From positions 124,001 through 188,000 of the forward strand of contig JALRMH010000021.1 of the NCBI GenBank assembly GCA_026119935.1: a stretch of 64,000 nt of DNA. Direction: 5' to 3'. The notes beneath the pieces are model-generated. The model made no database searches. It saw only the letters and a list, made by a program, of their open reading frames with translations, and was not told where the DNA came from. This DNA is from Endothia cerciana. Taxonomy: Eukaryota > Ascomycota > Sordariomycetes > Diaporthales > Cryphonectriaceae. The position numbers and the translations under genes are program-made. This document shows, piece after piece, positions 35,177 to 47,910 of this stretch. Positions within the stretch are counted from its first letter, which is position 1; each line of letters opens with the position of its first letter.

Positions 35177-36939
35177 ATGTCAGTGGCCGAGTTCGTCCAG
35201 GCGCCTGAGCGCAACCCGGATCGCTACGGGCCGAGGGCCCGCCAGAACAGGACGAAATGCTCCCAGCTGGCCGCAGACTTCTTCAAAGACAGCGTCAAGA
35301 GGGCTCGTGAACGAAATTTGAGGTCAGTAACCGGCGGGGGTCGCCAAGAATCTGCATGAGTAGATGGGGCTCGGCTGAAATCCGTGTGTGTAGACAGAGT
35401 GAGCTGGAGCATCGCCTGAGGGACCCCAGGGTCAACCAGGAGGCATTGTGGACCTCGGCAGGAAGACAGGAGGCCAAGTACCTGCGGTTCCTCAGGACGC
35501 GGAATAAGGCCGACGACTATGAGGTTATCAAGCTGATCGGGAAGGGGGCATTCGGCGAGGTGAAACTGGTCCGGAAGAAGACCGACGCGAAGGTCTACGC
35601 TCTCAAGTCGCTCGTCAAGACCCAGATGATAGCAGGAGACCAGGTCGCCAGGGTCCGGGCAGAGCGAGATATCCTGGCAGAGTCTGACAGTCCCTGGGTC
35701 GTGAAGCTCTTCACGACGTTCCAGGATACGAAGTTCCTGTATATGCTGATGGAGTTCCTGCCGGGAGGGGATCTCATGACGATGCTGATCAAGTACGATA
35801 TCTTCAGCGAGGACATCACCAGGTTCTACATCGCGGAGATCATTATGGCTATCGAGGCGGTCCATAAGCTCGAGTTCATTCACAGGTATGGATCCTGTGG
35901 GAACCTCCCGGAACTATACTATGCTGACAGTCTCGTCAGGGACATAAAGCCAGACAACATCCTGTTGGACCGCGGGGGACACGTCAAACTCACGGATTTT
36001 GGTCTGTCGACGGGATTCCGAAAATTACATGACAGTAACTACTATCACCAGCTGCTGAACGGCGGCGGTGACGCGCCGTCACGCAACTCACGAAACCTGA
36101 ACCGGTATTCCGTGAACATCGATCAGATCAGCCTGACGGTCAGCAATCGAGCACAGATCAATGAGTGGAGGAAATCAAGGCGACTGATGGCGTACTCGGC
36201 GGTGGGAACGCCTGATTATATCGCTCCTGAAATCCTGACGGGGCAGGGCTACTCGTTTGACTGTGACTGGGTAAGGATCCATCTGATGCGAATGATACCA
36301 AGATGGGTGAGGCGCTAAATGGCTCGTACCATAGTGGTCTCTCGGCACCATCATGTTCGAGTGCCTCGTCGGCTGGCCGCCCTTCTGCGCAGAGGTCAGG
36401 CAAGACGTCTACCGAAAGATCGTCAACTGGCAGCAGTGCCTCTACTTCCCAGACGACGTTCACATCAGCCGCTCCTCTGAGCATCTGATCAGAAGGTACG
36501 TCCCGGCCGTGCTCTCTACACCCCCCCCCCCTCCAATCCACCTGCGCATGCGTGGCCCCGACCCGTGTCTGTTGACAGGACCACCCTCATCGTCGTGCAT
36601 CTACCTAACCGTCTAACACACCCCAGCCTAGTCTGCAACTCCGAGTCCCGCCTCGGCCGGACCGGCGCCGGCGAGATCAGGCAGCACCCCTTCTTCGCAG
36701 GCGTCGACTTCGAAAACCTGCGGCGTTTCCGCGCCCCGTTCGAGCCGCGCCTCACCTCTGAGATCGACACGGCATATTTCCCGACCGAGGACCTGGAGCA
36801 GCAGGCCGCGAGCGCGATGGACGTCGACAACCCCAACGCCGGCGCCCTGCAGGCTGCGCCCGAGCAGCAGGAGACGCCCGAGATGACGCTGCCGTTCATC
36901 GGGTACACTTTCAAGAGGTTTGAGAATAACTTCAGGTGA
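35177..36939 (+). CDS. NDR/LATS-family Ser/Thr kinase, COT1/CBK1/ORB6 type, short N terminus
   Basis: AGC kinase that controls polarized hyphal growth in the COT1/CBK1/ORB6 group. Exons 35177-35322, 35394-35885, 35940-36270, 36335-36495 and 36627-36939 give 480 residues. The N-terminal MOB-binding region is present (KCSQLAADFFKDSVKRARER). The glycine loop GKGAFGEV is at 98-105 with Lys120; HRDIKPDN is at about 212-219 and DFG at 232-234. The NDR insert ends with SRRLMAYSAVGTPDY: the activating Ser299 is kept, but the usual following Thr is Ala300. Hydrophobic motif FIGYTF carries Thr471. Known COT1 proteins are near 600 residues with a Gln-rich N-terminal extension, which is absent here, so this may be a paralogue. 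Intron 2 (54 nt) is in frame and easily missed. Confidence 0.9.
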
Positions 36940-36990
36940 TGGGCAGTGATGACGATGTCGGTATTGTAATGGGGCTGTAACAGATGGGTT

Positions 36991-37010
36991 GGGCTGGGCT
37001 GGGCTGGGCT
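36991..37010. repeat. (GGGCT)4 repeat
   Basis: Four perfect pentanucleotide units about 50 bp after the NDR kinase stop codon, probably in its 3' untranslated region. Confidence 0.8.
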
Positions 37011-40000
37011 GGGTGCATGGCCGCCTGGCTGCTTGTCTCGACGGGTCTGGGTGACGAGGCGATGTTGGTGTTGGAGGGAAGTGGGAGAGCTCAGAAGCGA
37101 TCGTTCTCGAATGGAATATTGGATTTGTCAGGAAATGTAATATATGGCAGTGCTGTGAAAATTGGCGAATAAGGCCTTTGGACTCGGGGACTATAGTTTC
37201 TAATGATCATTTGATGACCAAGTCCTCATTTGCTCCAAACACCAAGCACCTAGCACCTATACCAACATGAATGAAATGCGCAGTTTAGACCTGTTGTACG
37301 TCTGTTTGCTCGCCTGCCTCGCAGCAACAGTTATCCCTTCATCCCAACTCACACTCTCAACACCACCGTCGGAGGCCTTCCATCTTATCATGGCACCGAC
37401 ATCAACCATGGCAGTAACTATATACTTTTGAGAGATGAACTGAACGAGCGGCCACGGCGTGCGGTACAATTACAACTTATGTTACGGGTTCTGCATTAAG
37501 CAATCCACGTGGGTCCGGGCCCGAGTCCTTTTCAACCCTTTCTTGCGTTCATTCTCCTGGGCACTAGCAGATGGCAGCTGGTCAGGTCCCATGAACGCGG
37601 GGGGTGGCATAAGAGGTCATCAAGCCGTGCGAGAATATGATATCCTGGTACCCTCAACTCGTGACGGTGGAGCATCGGAATTCACTCTCACACGGAGGCA
37701 TGGGCACTTGTCTGTCTTCACAGTCCAGACTGCCAGTACACATCGCCGACCAGGGCCGGCCAAAGACCCTGTTGTTCCGACATATCCAACAGACGGCCTT
37801 GGGATTCTGGAGACGACCCACGACTCTACATAGCCCTAGGCAAGGCCGTTCCTTCGCCTCATCGGCCCCCAGTTTCGTGGTCGTACGCCAAGGTCCACCT
37901 TAGTTACTAACCCCAAGCCTCATCAGAGCAGCCACAGCTATGATACCAGCAGCGTGCGGCGGTATGCCCCCCCAGTCTAGACCTGTGACAAAGGGCTGCG
38001 CATTAGCCATTGCGGTGAGCCACGGCCCAGCAGTGACCCACCACCAGATACCCTCCTGTTCTCCTCCATTTGTATGGGCTGCCTCGGGGTTGACTACTGC
38101 TGATGGGACCTCTGTCAGCTACGGAGCCAGCCTGTTCCCTCCCATGCATGGCATCTACCTGGGGCCAGGCCATGGACTGTCCGCATCGGCTCAGAGGGCC
38201 GGTGGCCTCTTATCAGTGCTTCCTGTCAGACTGATACCTCGCAGCTCTCGGGCCGTAGCCGCGCGTGCCATAGCATCAGCCTAGGGGGTAGAGGAGAGGC
38301 TGGAGCGGAGCGGAAGCGGTGTTGACTAGCCTGCCTCCACGGCGAGGAGGGGGGGGGGGGGCTGATATCTTTGGGATGTGTCGCCAGGCAGGCTCTCAAG
38401 GCAGGCTCGCTGACCAAGCCCCAGCCCTTCGGCCCTGCAACCCGCGTTCTGGGAGCCACCTTCCAGAGAGCCCTCACAAAAGAGGACCACACCGTCGGCC
38501 GGTCGTGAGGCAGATCGCTATCGGACAGCCAGCCAGGGAGGGCGGCGCACTGCGCGGTTTCCGGCTGCCCCTGACCGGGACCTTTTCACCCCGGCGGAGA
38601 GGAGGGGGCCAGAGCTTATCTGCACCAGCCTGATGACACAGGCGTCATCGAGCGGGGCCGAACCACAGAATGTCGCCCCGTGGACACGTGGGATGAAGTG
38701 GCCCGCCGGCCGGAGAGGTTGACTTCTTTCAGCAAGGTCAAGCGAGATGTCAAACGCAGACTCAAAAGGGGAGGGGGGGGGGGGAAGTATCTCCGGGATG
38801 AGCGAGGCCTAGGAGACCACGCACCAGCTTCCTATGCGCCCCACGCGACACTCAGAGCCTGACGGGACGGGATCCAGGTCATACTATAGTACTTTGGCTT
38901 TCGGCTAGAACTACGGAAGGACTGTGGAGGCGCACGTCAAAGCCGGCGTCGACGGCATCGTGGCCTACGGGAGGCAGATTTAGCTGCACTAGATATGTAT
39001 GCAGCCGCGTCTCGGCCAAAAGCTCAAAGTCGTGCTCTGGAGTTCAACAGACCCAGCCGGACAGCCCACTTGGCGGTGGCCCACGACAGGATGTCAGGAG
39101 GCTCGGCTAGGGCTTGTCGCCACATCTAGCTCCGGCGTCGGGAGCCTCGTCCTGGTTCCCCAGAGGTTCGGTACCGAGCTTCCAGAGATGTTGCTCGCAG
39201 GGGATCGGCCGAAGGCTCAACGGCTCGGCCGAGCAACGCGACAAACGGGACATTCTCAGACAGACGTGCCTCGCATGCGGAGATGGGCCCTCGTCGGAGA
39301 CACATGTCGAAACTGGAGACCAGGTTCGTGCGGCGTGAGCAGGTTCCAAGGTGCGCTCGCTAGGTTCGAAGATCCTCATACCCAGGAACATAACTGCAAT
39401 CTTGCAGGTGCGAAACGGCCGCTGTCCAGCCCCTCAGCGAGTGCCGTGCATCTCAGGATCTCTCTCTTGGGCTCCACTCTAAGAACATATGTATAGGGTA
39501 GATGAGACCGACGTCCGATGGTCTGCGCGCGGCGCGTGCCAAGCATCGTCATCTGTTCTCAAGCCAGCCTCTTGTTCTCAACGATTGGACAGTTTACGGC
39601 GTGACCTGCCAAGGAGGACGACCCAGCGCTCTGGGTAAGGCTTCGGGTATCTGCCCCCTTGAAATACGGGAGGCGATCTTCAGAGATTGGCGGGCACGGC
39701 TCGACGTGGACATGCAGGGAAGACCCGGCATCATGACTCCAGGACCAAGGCGGATGAGTAGACTTAAATCAAAGGTACACCGCCTACCTTGATGACCACT
39801 TGATGCCAAGCACTAAGGCCATGATCCCACTGGGACGCCGCGATGGTGCTGAGCGCGGCGTATGTTGATATCCGTGAGGACATCATCGTATACTGGCCGC
39901 CATTTTGTATGTCGGAGCCAGCAACATCCGCTGTGGTCTAAGGTTTACTTTCGTCGCACAAACAGCATAGGGGAGATGCCGTGCCACGGCCAACAGACGT

Positions 40001-40364
40001 CAGTAGCCTTTCCACCTCCAGATCATGTGACCTTTGGTAGGGTGTTTGCCTCCGGTGCATACCTTTGAGGTACGGCAGGCGGGTACATGAATTATGATGC
40101 CAATGTGTGCTGCCACTGCTGTTATCACTATGTGTCGTGTCTTGTGTGAGCTGCCAAATCTGCGGGTGGCCTCTTCCGTACCTCAGCGAGCTGGGAGGCC
40201 GCCCAAGCCGTGGTGTCCCAATTGTCCGGATGGCGGCCAAATCAGGAGTGGGTCACTCGGTCACAGCCGGCTCTCGCCAGTCCCTACTGCGGCAGGGGGT
40301 GGACAGACACGAGACCGTGGGTAGGCCAGAAGTGACTGACCGTCGCGCAGTCAGGCTTCGATTT

Positions 40365-40402
40365 GAGGTGAGGTGAGGTGAGGTGAGGTGAGGTGAGGTG
40401 AG
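40365..40402. repeat. (GAGGT)7 microsatellite
   Basis: Seven perfect pentanucleotide units in the gene desert. Confidence 0.9.
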
Positions 40403-41631
40403 CACGCGGGGGAGATCGTACGACATCTGGGAGCTAATTAGTCACGAAAAGCCTGCCCGGAGAGAGAAGGCAAAAAAAAAAGAAAGAAAAAAAAAAGAGC
40501 TGCGGCGGGCGGCTCTGCGAGCCCCCTCCCCTTGTTGTCCATTCGCTGCCGTACACTCCATGCGTAGTAATGTACGCTGAGGCAGACGCTGACGGGCTTC
40601 TTACGTGTACATAGTACCCGCGGCTGGCGAGGATACCGTGCCATCCCAAGGCTGTCACCATCTGTTATGCGGGATGTATATAGTATGTCTTCAGACCCTA
40701 GGGCGGGCGCTGACATTGTAAGTCTTCGCCCGGGATAAGTAGACGACACGGAGGGTATGGTATGGAACGGAGCGCAGCTCTTTTGAGCTCACCCAAAGCA
40801 CGTCATGCATGTGTCAATAGCATACTCCATCCATGCCGTTTGTCATGTTAGACAACTGAATGATACTGCTATGGTATATACTTGGTTGAGGGGCCTATCT
40901 GTTTGCTAGTAAATTACCGGGGGGGGGGGGGATCCGAGAAACGTCCTCTTTTCATTTCCGAAACCCCTGGCCGGCTGCCAGATCCCCTGATCGCTCCTTC
41001 AAGAGTAAGTACATACATACATGGCAGGATCTAGAGACGGCAGATCTGAGACAAGGCGCCTGAACCGTTTTTCGGTAATGCAAGATAGGAGCTTTCGAAC
41101 AGGCGGCATGAGCCGGACATGATCAGGGGTCAAGAGTATGTCCGAAGTTTGGGGTGGGTACCGTACATACATGTACTCTGTCTGGTACATACTTTGTAGC
41201 AATAACGTGTTGGTCTGATCGGTGGTGAAGGATGCCGCGATTGTAAGCCCACCTCCAGGAGTCCAGACCTCGGCCGATCAGGAGCGGATCGAATCGTATC
41301 GTAAGGAGTTATCAAGGGCTTCGATGACCTTCTCCCGCGGCCCTCGGGCGGCGGCTTCTTCTTCTCTCACCTCGCTTCCGGGTTACCAACGTCGAGCGGA
41401 CGGGGTCGAGGTCAGGATCAGGTTCAGGATGAGGCTCGAGCAGAGACCCCTCAAGGGCGGGCGATGATGAATCTTGGATCGGCAGCATTCCGTAGACGGC
41501 TGGGGTCTGCCCCGTCGCGATCAAGGTTTAGGAAATTTGAGGTTCGACGACCTGGCCGAGGTCGGGTAGTCCCGTCGAAGCACCAAAAACGACACAGGAA
41601 TAACCAAGTTCACGGAACCGTACGGGTCTGC

Positions 41632-41633
<2 letters not shown>

Positions 41634-41667
<34 letters not shown>
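41634..41667. repeat. (AC)17 microsatellite
   Basis: Seventeen AC dinucleotide units in the gene desert. Confidence 0.92.
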
Positions 41668-41669
<2 letters not shown>

Positions 41670-42404
41670 TCAGGATCCACACGGCTCGTCGTCACTCCTG
41701 ATCCCTTCCTGCCGTAGTGACACTATCATCGCAATGGGTATGGAACCATGGCATGTAGGTCTTGCGTAGATCTGCACTGCGTGATCCATAGGTTCATGCA
41801 GAGGAGTCCACCACCTCAGGGTCCGATCTGCGGAGCACGCAACACATGCCTTGGCGATGCGAGCACCTCCGCGGCGCGTTGTTTCATCAGGAGGCTGGCG
41901 ATTGGGGGACCTCGAACGTCCCCGCCATGGCCTCGCCTCCCCGTGCAGTAAGTCCTGTGTATACCGACTTTTGACAAGGGCAGCCTGCCCATCAATATTT
42001 ACTGCGTATGGTCTCACCAGGGTCTTCATCCGAGGGCCACCGCAGCTGACGGGCGCCATTCGCAGGGGGGTCTCAACGTCCGTGCGACGAGACCCGCATG
42101 CCACAGTCGGCCTCGAACCGCTGCGACGGTATCAGCGAGCTACTAATACTATGGTAGCGAGCCACGAGGTAATCGCTAACCCTCTCCCTTGACTCAAGCG
42201 GCTGCGCTGTCTCCACTACTCCATACGCCAACCCCAACTCTGGGCAGACGTCAGAACCTTTCCTCTACCCGGGAGCCGTGACTCGTTGAGCTCGCCACTG
42301 TGGTCTACTGCCATGGCACACGGAGGGCTGCCTGGACCTTGGAGGCTCTCTTGCTTGTTGGAGCAGGCTGCAGCTGGACCTGGCGATGACATGTTGCATT
42401 TAGA

Positions 42405-42449
42405 CCTGGGAGCCCTGGGAGCCCTGGGAGCCCTGGGAGCCCTGGGAGC
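42405..42449. repeat. five-copy 9-bp tandem repeat
   Basis: Five perfect copies of CCTGGGAGC. Each unit contains partly self-complementary GGGAGC/GCCCT arrangements at junctions. Not part of a credible gene. Confidence 0.9.
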
Positions 42450-44380
42450 ACACTCTTGACACTATAGAGAAAAAGGAGAGAGAAGAAGGAAGAAAAAAAA
42501 AAGGGAACAAGAAATGAAAAGAAGAAGGAAAAACCCCTTCCCGGGGTCGCAGGCCCGTGGTCTATCGCAGAAAAAACCAGAAAACAAGAAGCAGAAGCGC
42601 AGCAGGAGGATCCGGGCGCTCCATGTTCCAGGGTTTCATTGCATCCTGCAAGACCTCCGGACGAACGGTTACGGCATAGAAATATCGTGTTGCTGCATCC
42701 CTCGCCGACCAATCTGAGAGGCCGAAGCCATGGAAAAGGGGGGGGGGGGGGCACGTTGTTGGGGGTCAGCCTGCAGGTCAGCTACATCACAACTCGCAGA
42801 TGCGATGCACACGTCGCATCCGTGGTGGGTGAGGCCATTCGCGGAGTTGTCATGAATCCGCCCAGCCCCGTCCCAGATCCGCCTGGTCTGGGGAGGGAGC
42901 CTTTCTCAACTAACCGGCCCATCGGGATCTTGATACCCTTCAGACGATCCGGCTCTGGTGATCGTTGAGGAACATCTATGGTTCACGATTAGGGCACCGT
43001 GACTGTTCCCCCTTTTAAGGTCTAAGGCCTCAGTTCGGTCCCACTACCACGTACATACTGTGCCAGTAGTACGCCGCCCCGAACGCGGAATTGGAGCCGT
43101 CGGCGGAGGGATTAAGTACAGTACAAATGAATGCCCTTCACAACTCGACCCCCTCAAGCAGACGGGGAGACAACATGGCTGTTCCAGCGTTCCCGGGCCC
43201 ACACTCTGTATGTACCCGAGATGACTTGCTTGTGGGAGGTGTCGATGGCCCCCCCCCCCCCCTATGGTCTCGCCGTGCCGGATCTTCAACGACAAGAGCA
43301 GCCTGCACACCTCCTTGCCCTCCCCTCCCCCCCCTCCCCACTCGCTGTTGGGTCCTCCGACCGCCTGGCCGCAGGGCCGTCTTCTGGACCTGCACGGCTC
43401 CCGCCACGCTCGCTTTCCGAATTCCTCCTTGTGGGCTGCAGAAGCCAATTTGCTAGCGGGTTGGGTCCCACAGTCATAAGCCAGCCCCTACCCACGTACC
43501 AGGCCATGTGCTCGTCCTGTATCTCGGGCGATGTCCACACGGGGGCGCATCGAGCGGGCATGCAGGGGCAGCTACCAGGACGGTACCGGACGCCGTCGAG
43601 ACGGCCTCTTGTCTGTGCCTCTCCTCCAAAACGCACACTAGGCCCCTTGCGGGAATCGAGGCCCTCCCCCTTGCTCCAGCCACATGCTGTGGTGGGTATT
43701 GGGGGCTGTCTGATTCCCCATCTTTAATCTTCAGGGACATTCTTGTCTGTCGACGCAGGTACCACAATAATATCCACAACCTGTGCTGGGTCTGGCCGCC
43801 GGCCGCCCCTTTGGTCGACGTCTGACGACTGGCACGCTGGCTAGTACATACCATAGTAGTCCTCCCCAAGGCTGCCTTCGGCCAATGGCCTCCCGTGACC
43901 CGTCCGTGACTCTTGTTCCTCCTGGGCCTGACCCTGCTGGGCCAGCCTGCCTCCCTCCCTGTGTTCTGTCTGGCACCTGGGGCCGGGTCGATCTGACATA
44001 TCTTTCGTTGCTGCTGCTGCACCTCCTGCGGCCAGCTCGCTCCCGGCGCTCCCACTTCCTCAACCTGAGGGACTGACAACCGCCTACCGACCAACACCCC
44101 CTTCCCCCCCCCCCCCGGCGTCCCATGCTACGAAGCCGGACCTCTCTCCGTGGCTAGGCTCTTTCTCAAACACCATTGGGCCTGGACGAGACGGGGCCCT
44201 CAGGAGAGTGGATAAGACCGGTCGAGCGACCGCCTATCCCCTCTGTTCTCATTCGCGCCCACACCCCCTTCACCATGCCTGCTGCTCTACTCGTGTGTTC
44301 TAATTGATTCATAATATCTTGCATGCAAAACACGCCTGCCTCTCTTATAAAGGGATCCCGAGGACTTCCATGCCCTCGCC

Positions 44381-46455
44381 ATGTCGCGGCCACGAGGCAG
44401 GTCGAGGACCTGCTCAATCATGGAGGGCTACCTGACCACCCCTCCGGACAGGGGATCAATACTGGGCCGGGCCGTCTGGAAGGTTTGTCTGGTCCCCGTC
44501 TCGATCTGTCCGCCTGTGAAGGGTTGGTTCTGACTTCCAAGGGACAGACTCGATATGTTGTCATCGGGAGCGCGCAGGGAGAGGTCGGCGGCGGGAAAGG
44601 CCAGGCCGGCTGGTCCTCCAACGGCCTCACATTCCTCTCCATCTACAAGAATCCGGTATGGGGGAACAGAGCCCTTCCCACGCCCTCCGCGATACGACGG
44701 GGATGTGTCGTGGGGCATCAGGAGACTGACAGACGCCTCCTACAGGACGACTGGGAACCAGCCCAGCAGTATGCTGTCAACAACGTCACGCGCTGTCAGG
44801 TACAGGTTGTCTCGCACCGCAAGCAGGGGCCCGCCTCGCCAACCCTCATCGTCACCGTCGCGCCCGATCCCCTCACAGAGAAGATACGGAAGCGGCGGTC
44901 GAGTAGGGCCGCGACCCTCGTGTCGAACAAGGACAACGGCCCGACCAACCTGTGGTTCCGCACCGAGGGGGACGCCTCACGGCTTCACGAGTGGGCGAGG
45001 TGCATCCAGTCCCTGGTCCAGCCCAGCCTCCCGGAACCGCTGCCCTTGAGCCCGATGAGCCCGACGAGCCCCGGGACGCCCCTGTCCCCGTTATTCCAGA
45101 ACCCCTTCGGGCAGGCCCTCCACCGGGATGCCTCCGATTACTCCTCCTTCAGGCCGCCGAGCGCACCCAAGGCGGTCCTGCACCACAAGACGTCGTCGTC
45201 GCTCCATATGAGCCGGCAGAGGCCCCTCACCATCTCCGACGCGCCGAGCCTGCGGTCGCGGCGCAGCGACCTCTCCTCGCTGATCAGCTCGACCACTGCC
45301 GGCACCACCACGACCCGCAGCTACACGCCCAAGCTCGCGTCGGACCTGCCGTCGCCCGTCGAGGCGGGCGAGGCACCTGCCGGGCCCTCTGGGGGGTTCA
45401 TCGAGGGCTGGACGTCGGCGCAGGGGCGGTCCTCGGCGCTGCACTCCCCGGTGCGGATAGTCCGTGACAGCGAGGACTCCAACCCGCCGCTCTCTCCAGC
45501 GGCACTACTGGACTCGGGCTCGCCACCGGGCCGCGGCGAGACCATCCTCGACCGGGCCTTCCAGATGAAGTACATCCCGGGCTCGGAACAGCAGATCCCG
45601 GGCGAGGAGAAGCTGAGCTCCCTTGCTCGTTTCGAGGCGCTTATGCAGGAGGTGGACGCCCAGAGGACGCGCAAGAGACAGACTGCCATGCCCGTGGGCA
45701 CGGCGCAGCAGCTTGAGCTGAAGAGCGCGTGGGACGTGGATGACAGCTCAGATGACGCCGACTCGGACGCCGACTCGGACGGCGCCCAAGGGGACTCGGC
45801 GCTGGAGCAAGACCTGGCGGACGGCATGAGCGGCATAAGGCCCGGATCGCGAAGGGCGGCCGGGCCCCCAGGGAAGAGGCCAAAGACGCCTTCCCGATCA
45901 CCACGGAGCTCTGCAGGGCCGCGGTCGCCAATCTCTTACAACCCCGAGACCCTTGCCGCCCTGAGCAGTGGGCCCGGCGGCCAGGGCGCCCAGAGGATGC
46001 ACAGCTATGCGCACTCGGGTATGGGCGCCCTGAACCTCGGCGTGGAGCGGGGGCCCCTCGAAGCCTCTCCGGGGAAGAGCAGCATCGTGTCCGGGGAGAC
46101 GGCCGCCTCCGAGGAGCTGATGGACGGGCTGAACCCGTCCTCCGCCTACCGGACGAGCACGATCGCGGAGGGCCAGCAGCGACACTCGGCGGCGAGCAGC
46201 AACGGCGGCAAGGGGCTGAGCTTCACCGAGTTCACGCGGCGGCTCAGCTCCACCAGCAACAAGCTGCTCGTGCAGACGACGAACGCCGACCCGGCCGACG
46301 CCCAGGCCCCGTCCAGGCGGCCGTCCGTCATGCAGCCCCGCGCCCCGCCGTCCATGTTCGCCTCCCCGAGGAGCGACGTGCAGGACCGCTCCGAGAAGTG
46401 CAAGAACTGGCGGGGAAGCGTCGGCATGTTTGGAAACGAGGGGGGCTTCATGTGA
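44381..46455 (+). CDS. PH-domain-like protein with long disordered C terminus
   Basis: Exons 44381-44482, 44548-44655 and 44746-46455 give 639 residues. The N-terminal 200 residues look like a PH-type fold: EGYLTTPP, then TRYVVIGSAQ, LTFLSIYK, DDWEPAQQYAVNNV and NLWFRTEGDASRLHEWARCI, which has the conserved Trp in the terminal helix. The PH assignment rests on this pattern, not on a named family. The rest is Ser/Pro-rich, low-complexity and probably disordered, with an acidic Asp/Ser stretch near DDSSDDADSDADSD and many SP/TP sites. No membrane segment or enzyme motif is seen. A role in membrane or phosphoinositide binding is inference. It lies downstream of a 7.4-kb desert. Confidence 0.75.
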
Positions 46456-47249
46456 GAAACACCACACAGCGTCTCTCGCGGCCCCTCCCTTCCCCCCCCC
46501 GGTACGACAGCGGTGTTTTTTTCTTTTCCGGCTAGCAGGCCCATCCTTTTCCGTCGTAGAGTGCTTTGGAGATACCCCAGACTTGCATGCTTTCGAAATC
46601 TCTCTCTCTCTCTCCCGACCCGATCGGTACGAACATCCCACCATATATCTCTCGTCAGGCCACAGCTTGCTTCCGCCTCCGACAATGCCTCGGATCTGCA
46701 TTCCTCTCCGTCTCCCCTCGGCATCCCATCCCCGCCGCATAATGACCATCACGACCTATTACCTGTACAACACATTCCAGCACAACATAATCAAGCATGG
46801 CGTTCACTGCTTTGACCGGCTGCGCATACCTATTTGCTCAAAATTGCATCTTGCTTGCTCTTTTTTAGCATACTTTTCACTCGGAGGAGGAACGGGCGAG
46901 GGGGGAGGACGCACGCAAGACTCTGTAGACCTTGGCGGCGGCGGTTCTACCTGTCTGAGGGGAAAAGAAAGAGGCATCCTGGAGGGAATGGTGAAAGAGA
47001 AAATGGGAGGCCATCTGAAGCGCGACCGTTTGGCGCAGCGCAAAGACCGACGTAAAGATTTGAAATTAGACTATCATTCTTCCTTATATAAATCTTTCCA
47101 ACCGTAAATACAGGAATATCAACCACGCCCTGTTCTCCCGGTGTCCTGTTTTCCAGCGGGAGCGAGAGTATTTCAACAGGGGGGGGATTGACCAAGAAAT
47201 CGGGTGCGTAGTGTCGTGGGCGTAAGAGCTCGGGAGCTTCGTCGTGTTG

Positions 47250-47415
47250 GTGTAGTGTAATCCATACTGTAATGGCTGCGATGACACTACACAACCTTCA
47301 GCCTTGGTGGTGCAGCGTAATCCATAATGGCGACTATTACATACACTACACAACCTCCAGCTTCTAACCGTGGGTGCAGCGTAATCCATCATGGCTACGA
47401 TTACACTACACAACC
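47250..47415. repeat. three-copy tandem hairpin repeat
   Basis: Three imperfect units starting at 47251, 47311 and 47375 (spacing 60 and 64 bp). Each begins TGYAGYGTAATCCAT and ends ACACTACACAACC. The ends of each unit are mutually complementary (TGTAGTGT against ACACTACA), so each can fold into a stem-loop. The first 13 bases of the array (47250-47262) are the exact reverse complement of 47399-47411. Confidence 0.85.
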
Positions 47416-47707
47416 GGACAGGGACGGACCCCCACAGCTGTCTACCACAATACTATATAACATACCTTGACCTCCCTCATCGCCTCCCCAACCATCATTC
47501 CGACGCTCTCATCGTTCATAATACCAAACCCCCCCACCCCCAAAAAAAAATTAATTTTTTTCTTAAAAAAACAACAACAAACAACAACAAAAACAAACCC
47601 CCCCCCCCCCCCAAAAAAAAAAACATCCAACCACGAGCAGACACCCCTTCGTCCTCGACCGTGGCCAAGGTCAGCTAACTCCTTGCACCTATCCTCCTGA
47701 AGAAGCC

Positions 47708-47910
47708 ATGGACTAACAAGCCGCTCCCGTCACATCTGCCTCCGCCGCGCTGGATTACGAGCACTATCCGCACCGAGGAGCGGGTCCCCTTCCACCGAGC
47801 AGCCTCAGCGAGAGCTTGCAGCGCAAGCTCGATGCCCGTCCACAGCATCGAGGAGATCGAGTTGTCTGAGTCGCGAGTAAAGGGGTACCCTAGACAAGGT
47901 CCCCACCTGA
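47708..47910 (+). pseudogene. interrupted coding relic, family unknown
   Basis: From an ATG at 47708 the frame reads M-D-stop, then about 40 more codons of coding-like sequence with high GC at third positions (includes SASAALDYEHYPHRGAGP and SLSESLQRKLDA). A +1 shift near 47834 continues the sense with VHSIEEIELSESRVKGYP before a stop at about 47908-47910. A pyrimidine- and CAA-rich leader-like stretch precedes it. Two lesions in a short span suggest a decayed 5' end of a gene. I do not recognise the family. A sequencing error or an unseen splice event is the alternative. Confidence 0.4.

Larger units (their letters stand above)
36940..44380. other. 7.4-kb gene desert with microsatellites
   Basis: No convincing gene on either strand; frames are short and unconserved. 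It holds a (GGGCT)4 run at 36991-37010, (GAGGT)7 at 40365-40402, (AC)17 at 41634-41667 and a five-copy 9-bp tandem at 42405-42449. Homopolymers lie at 38348-38361, 38773-38784, 40919-40931, 42738-42751, 43249-43262 and 44104-44116. It could contain long non-coding transcription, decayed mobile elements or a long regulatory region for the downstream PH gene; none can be shown from sequence alone. Confidence 0.45.
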
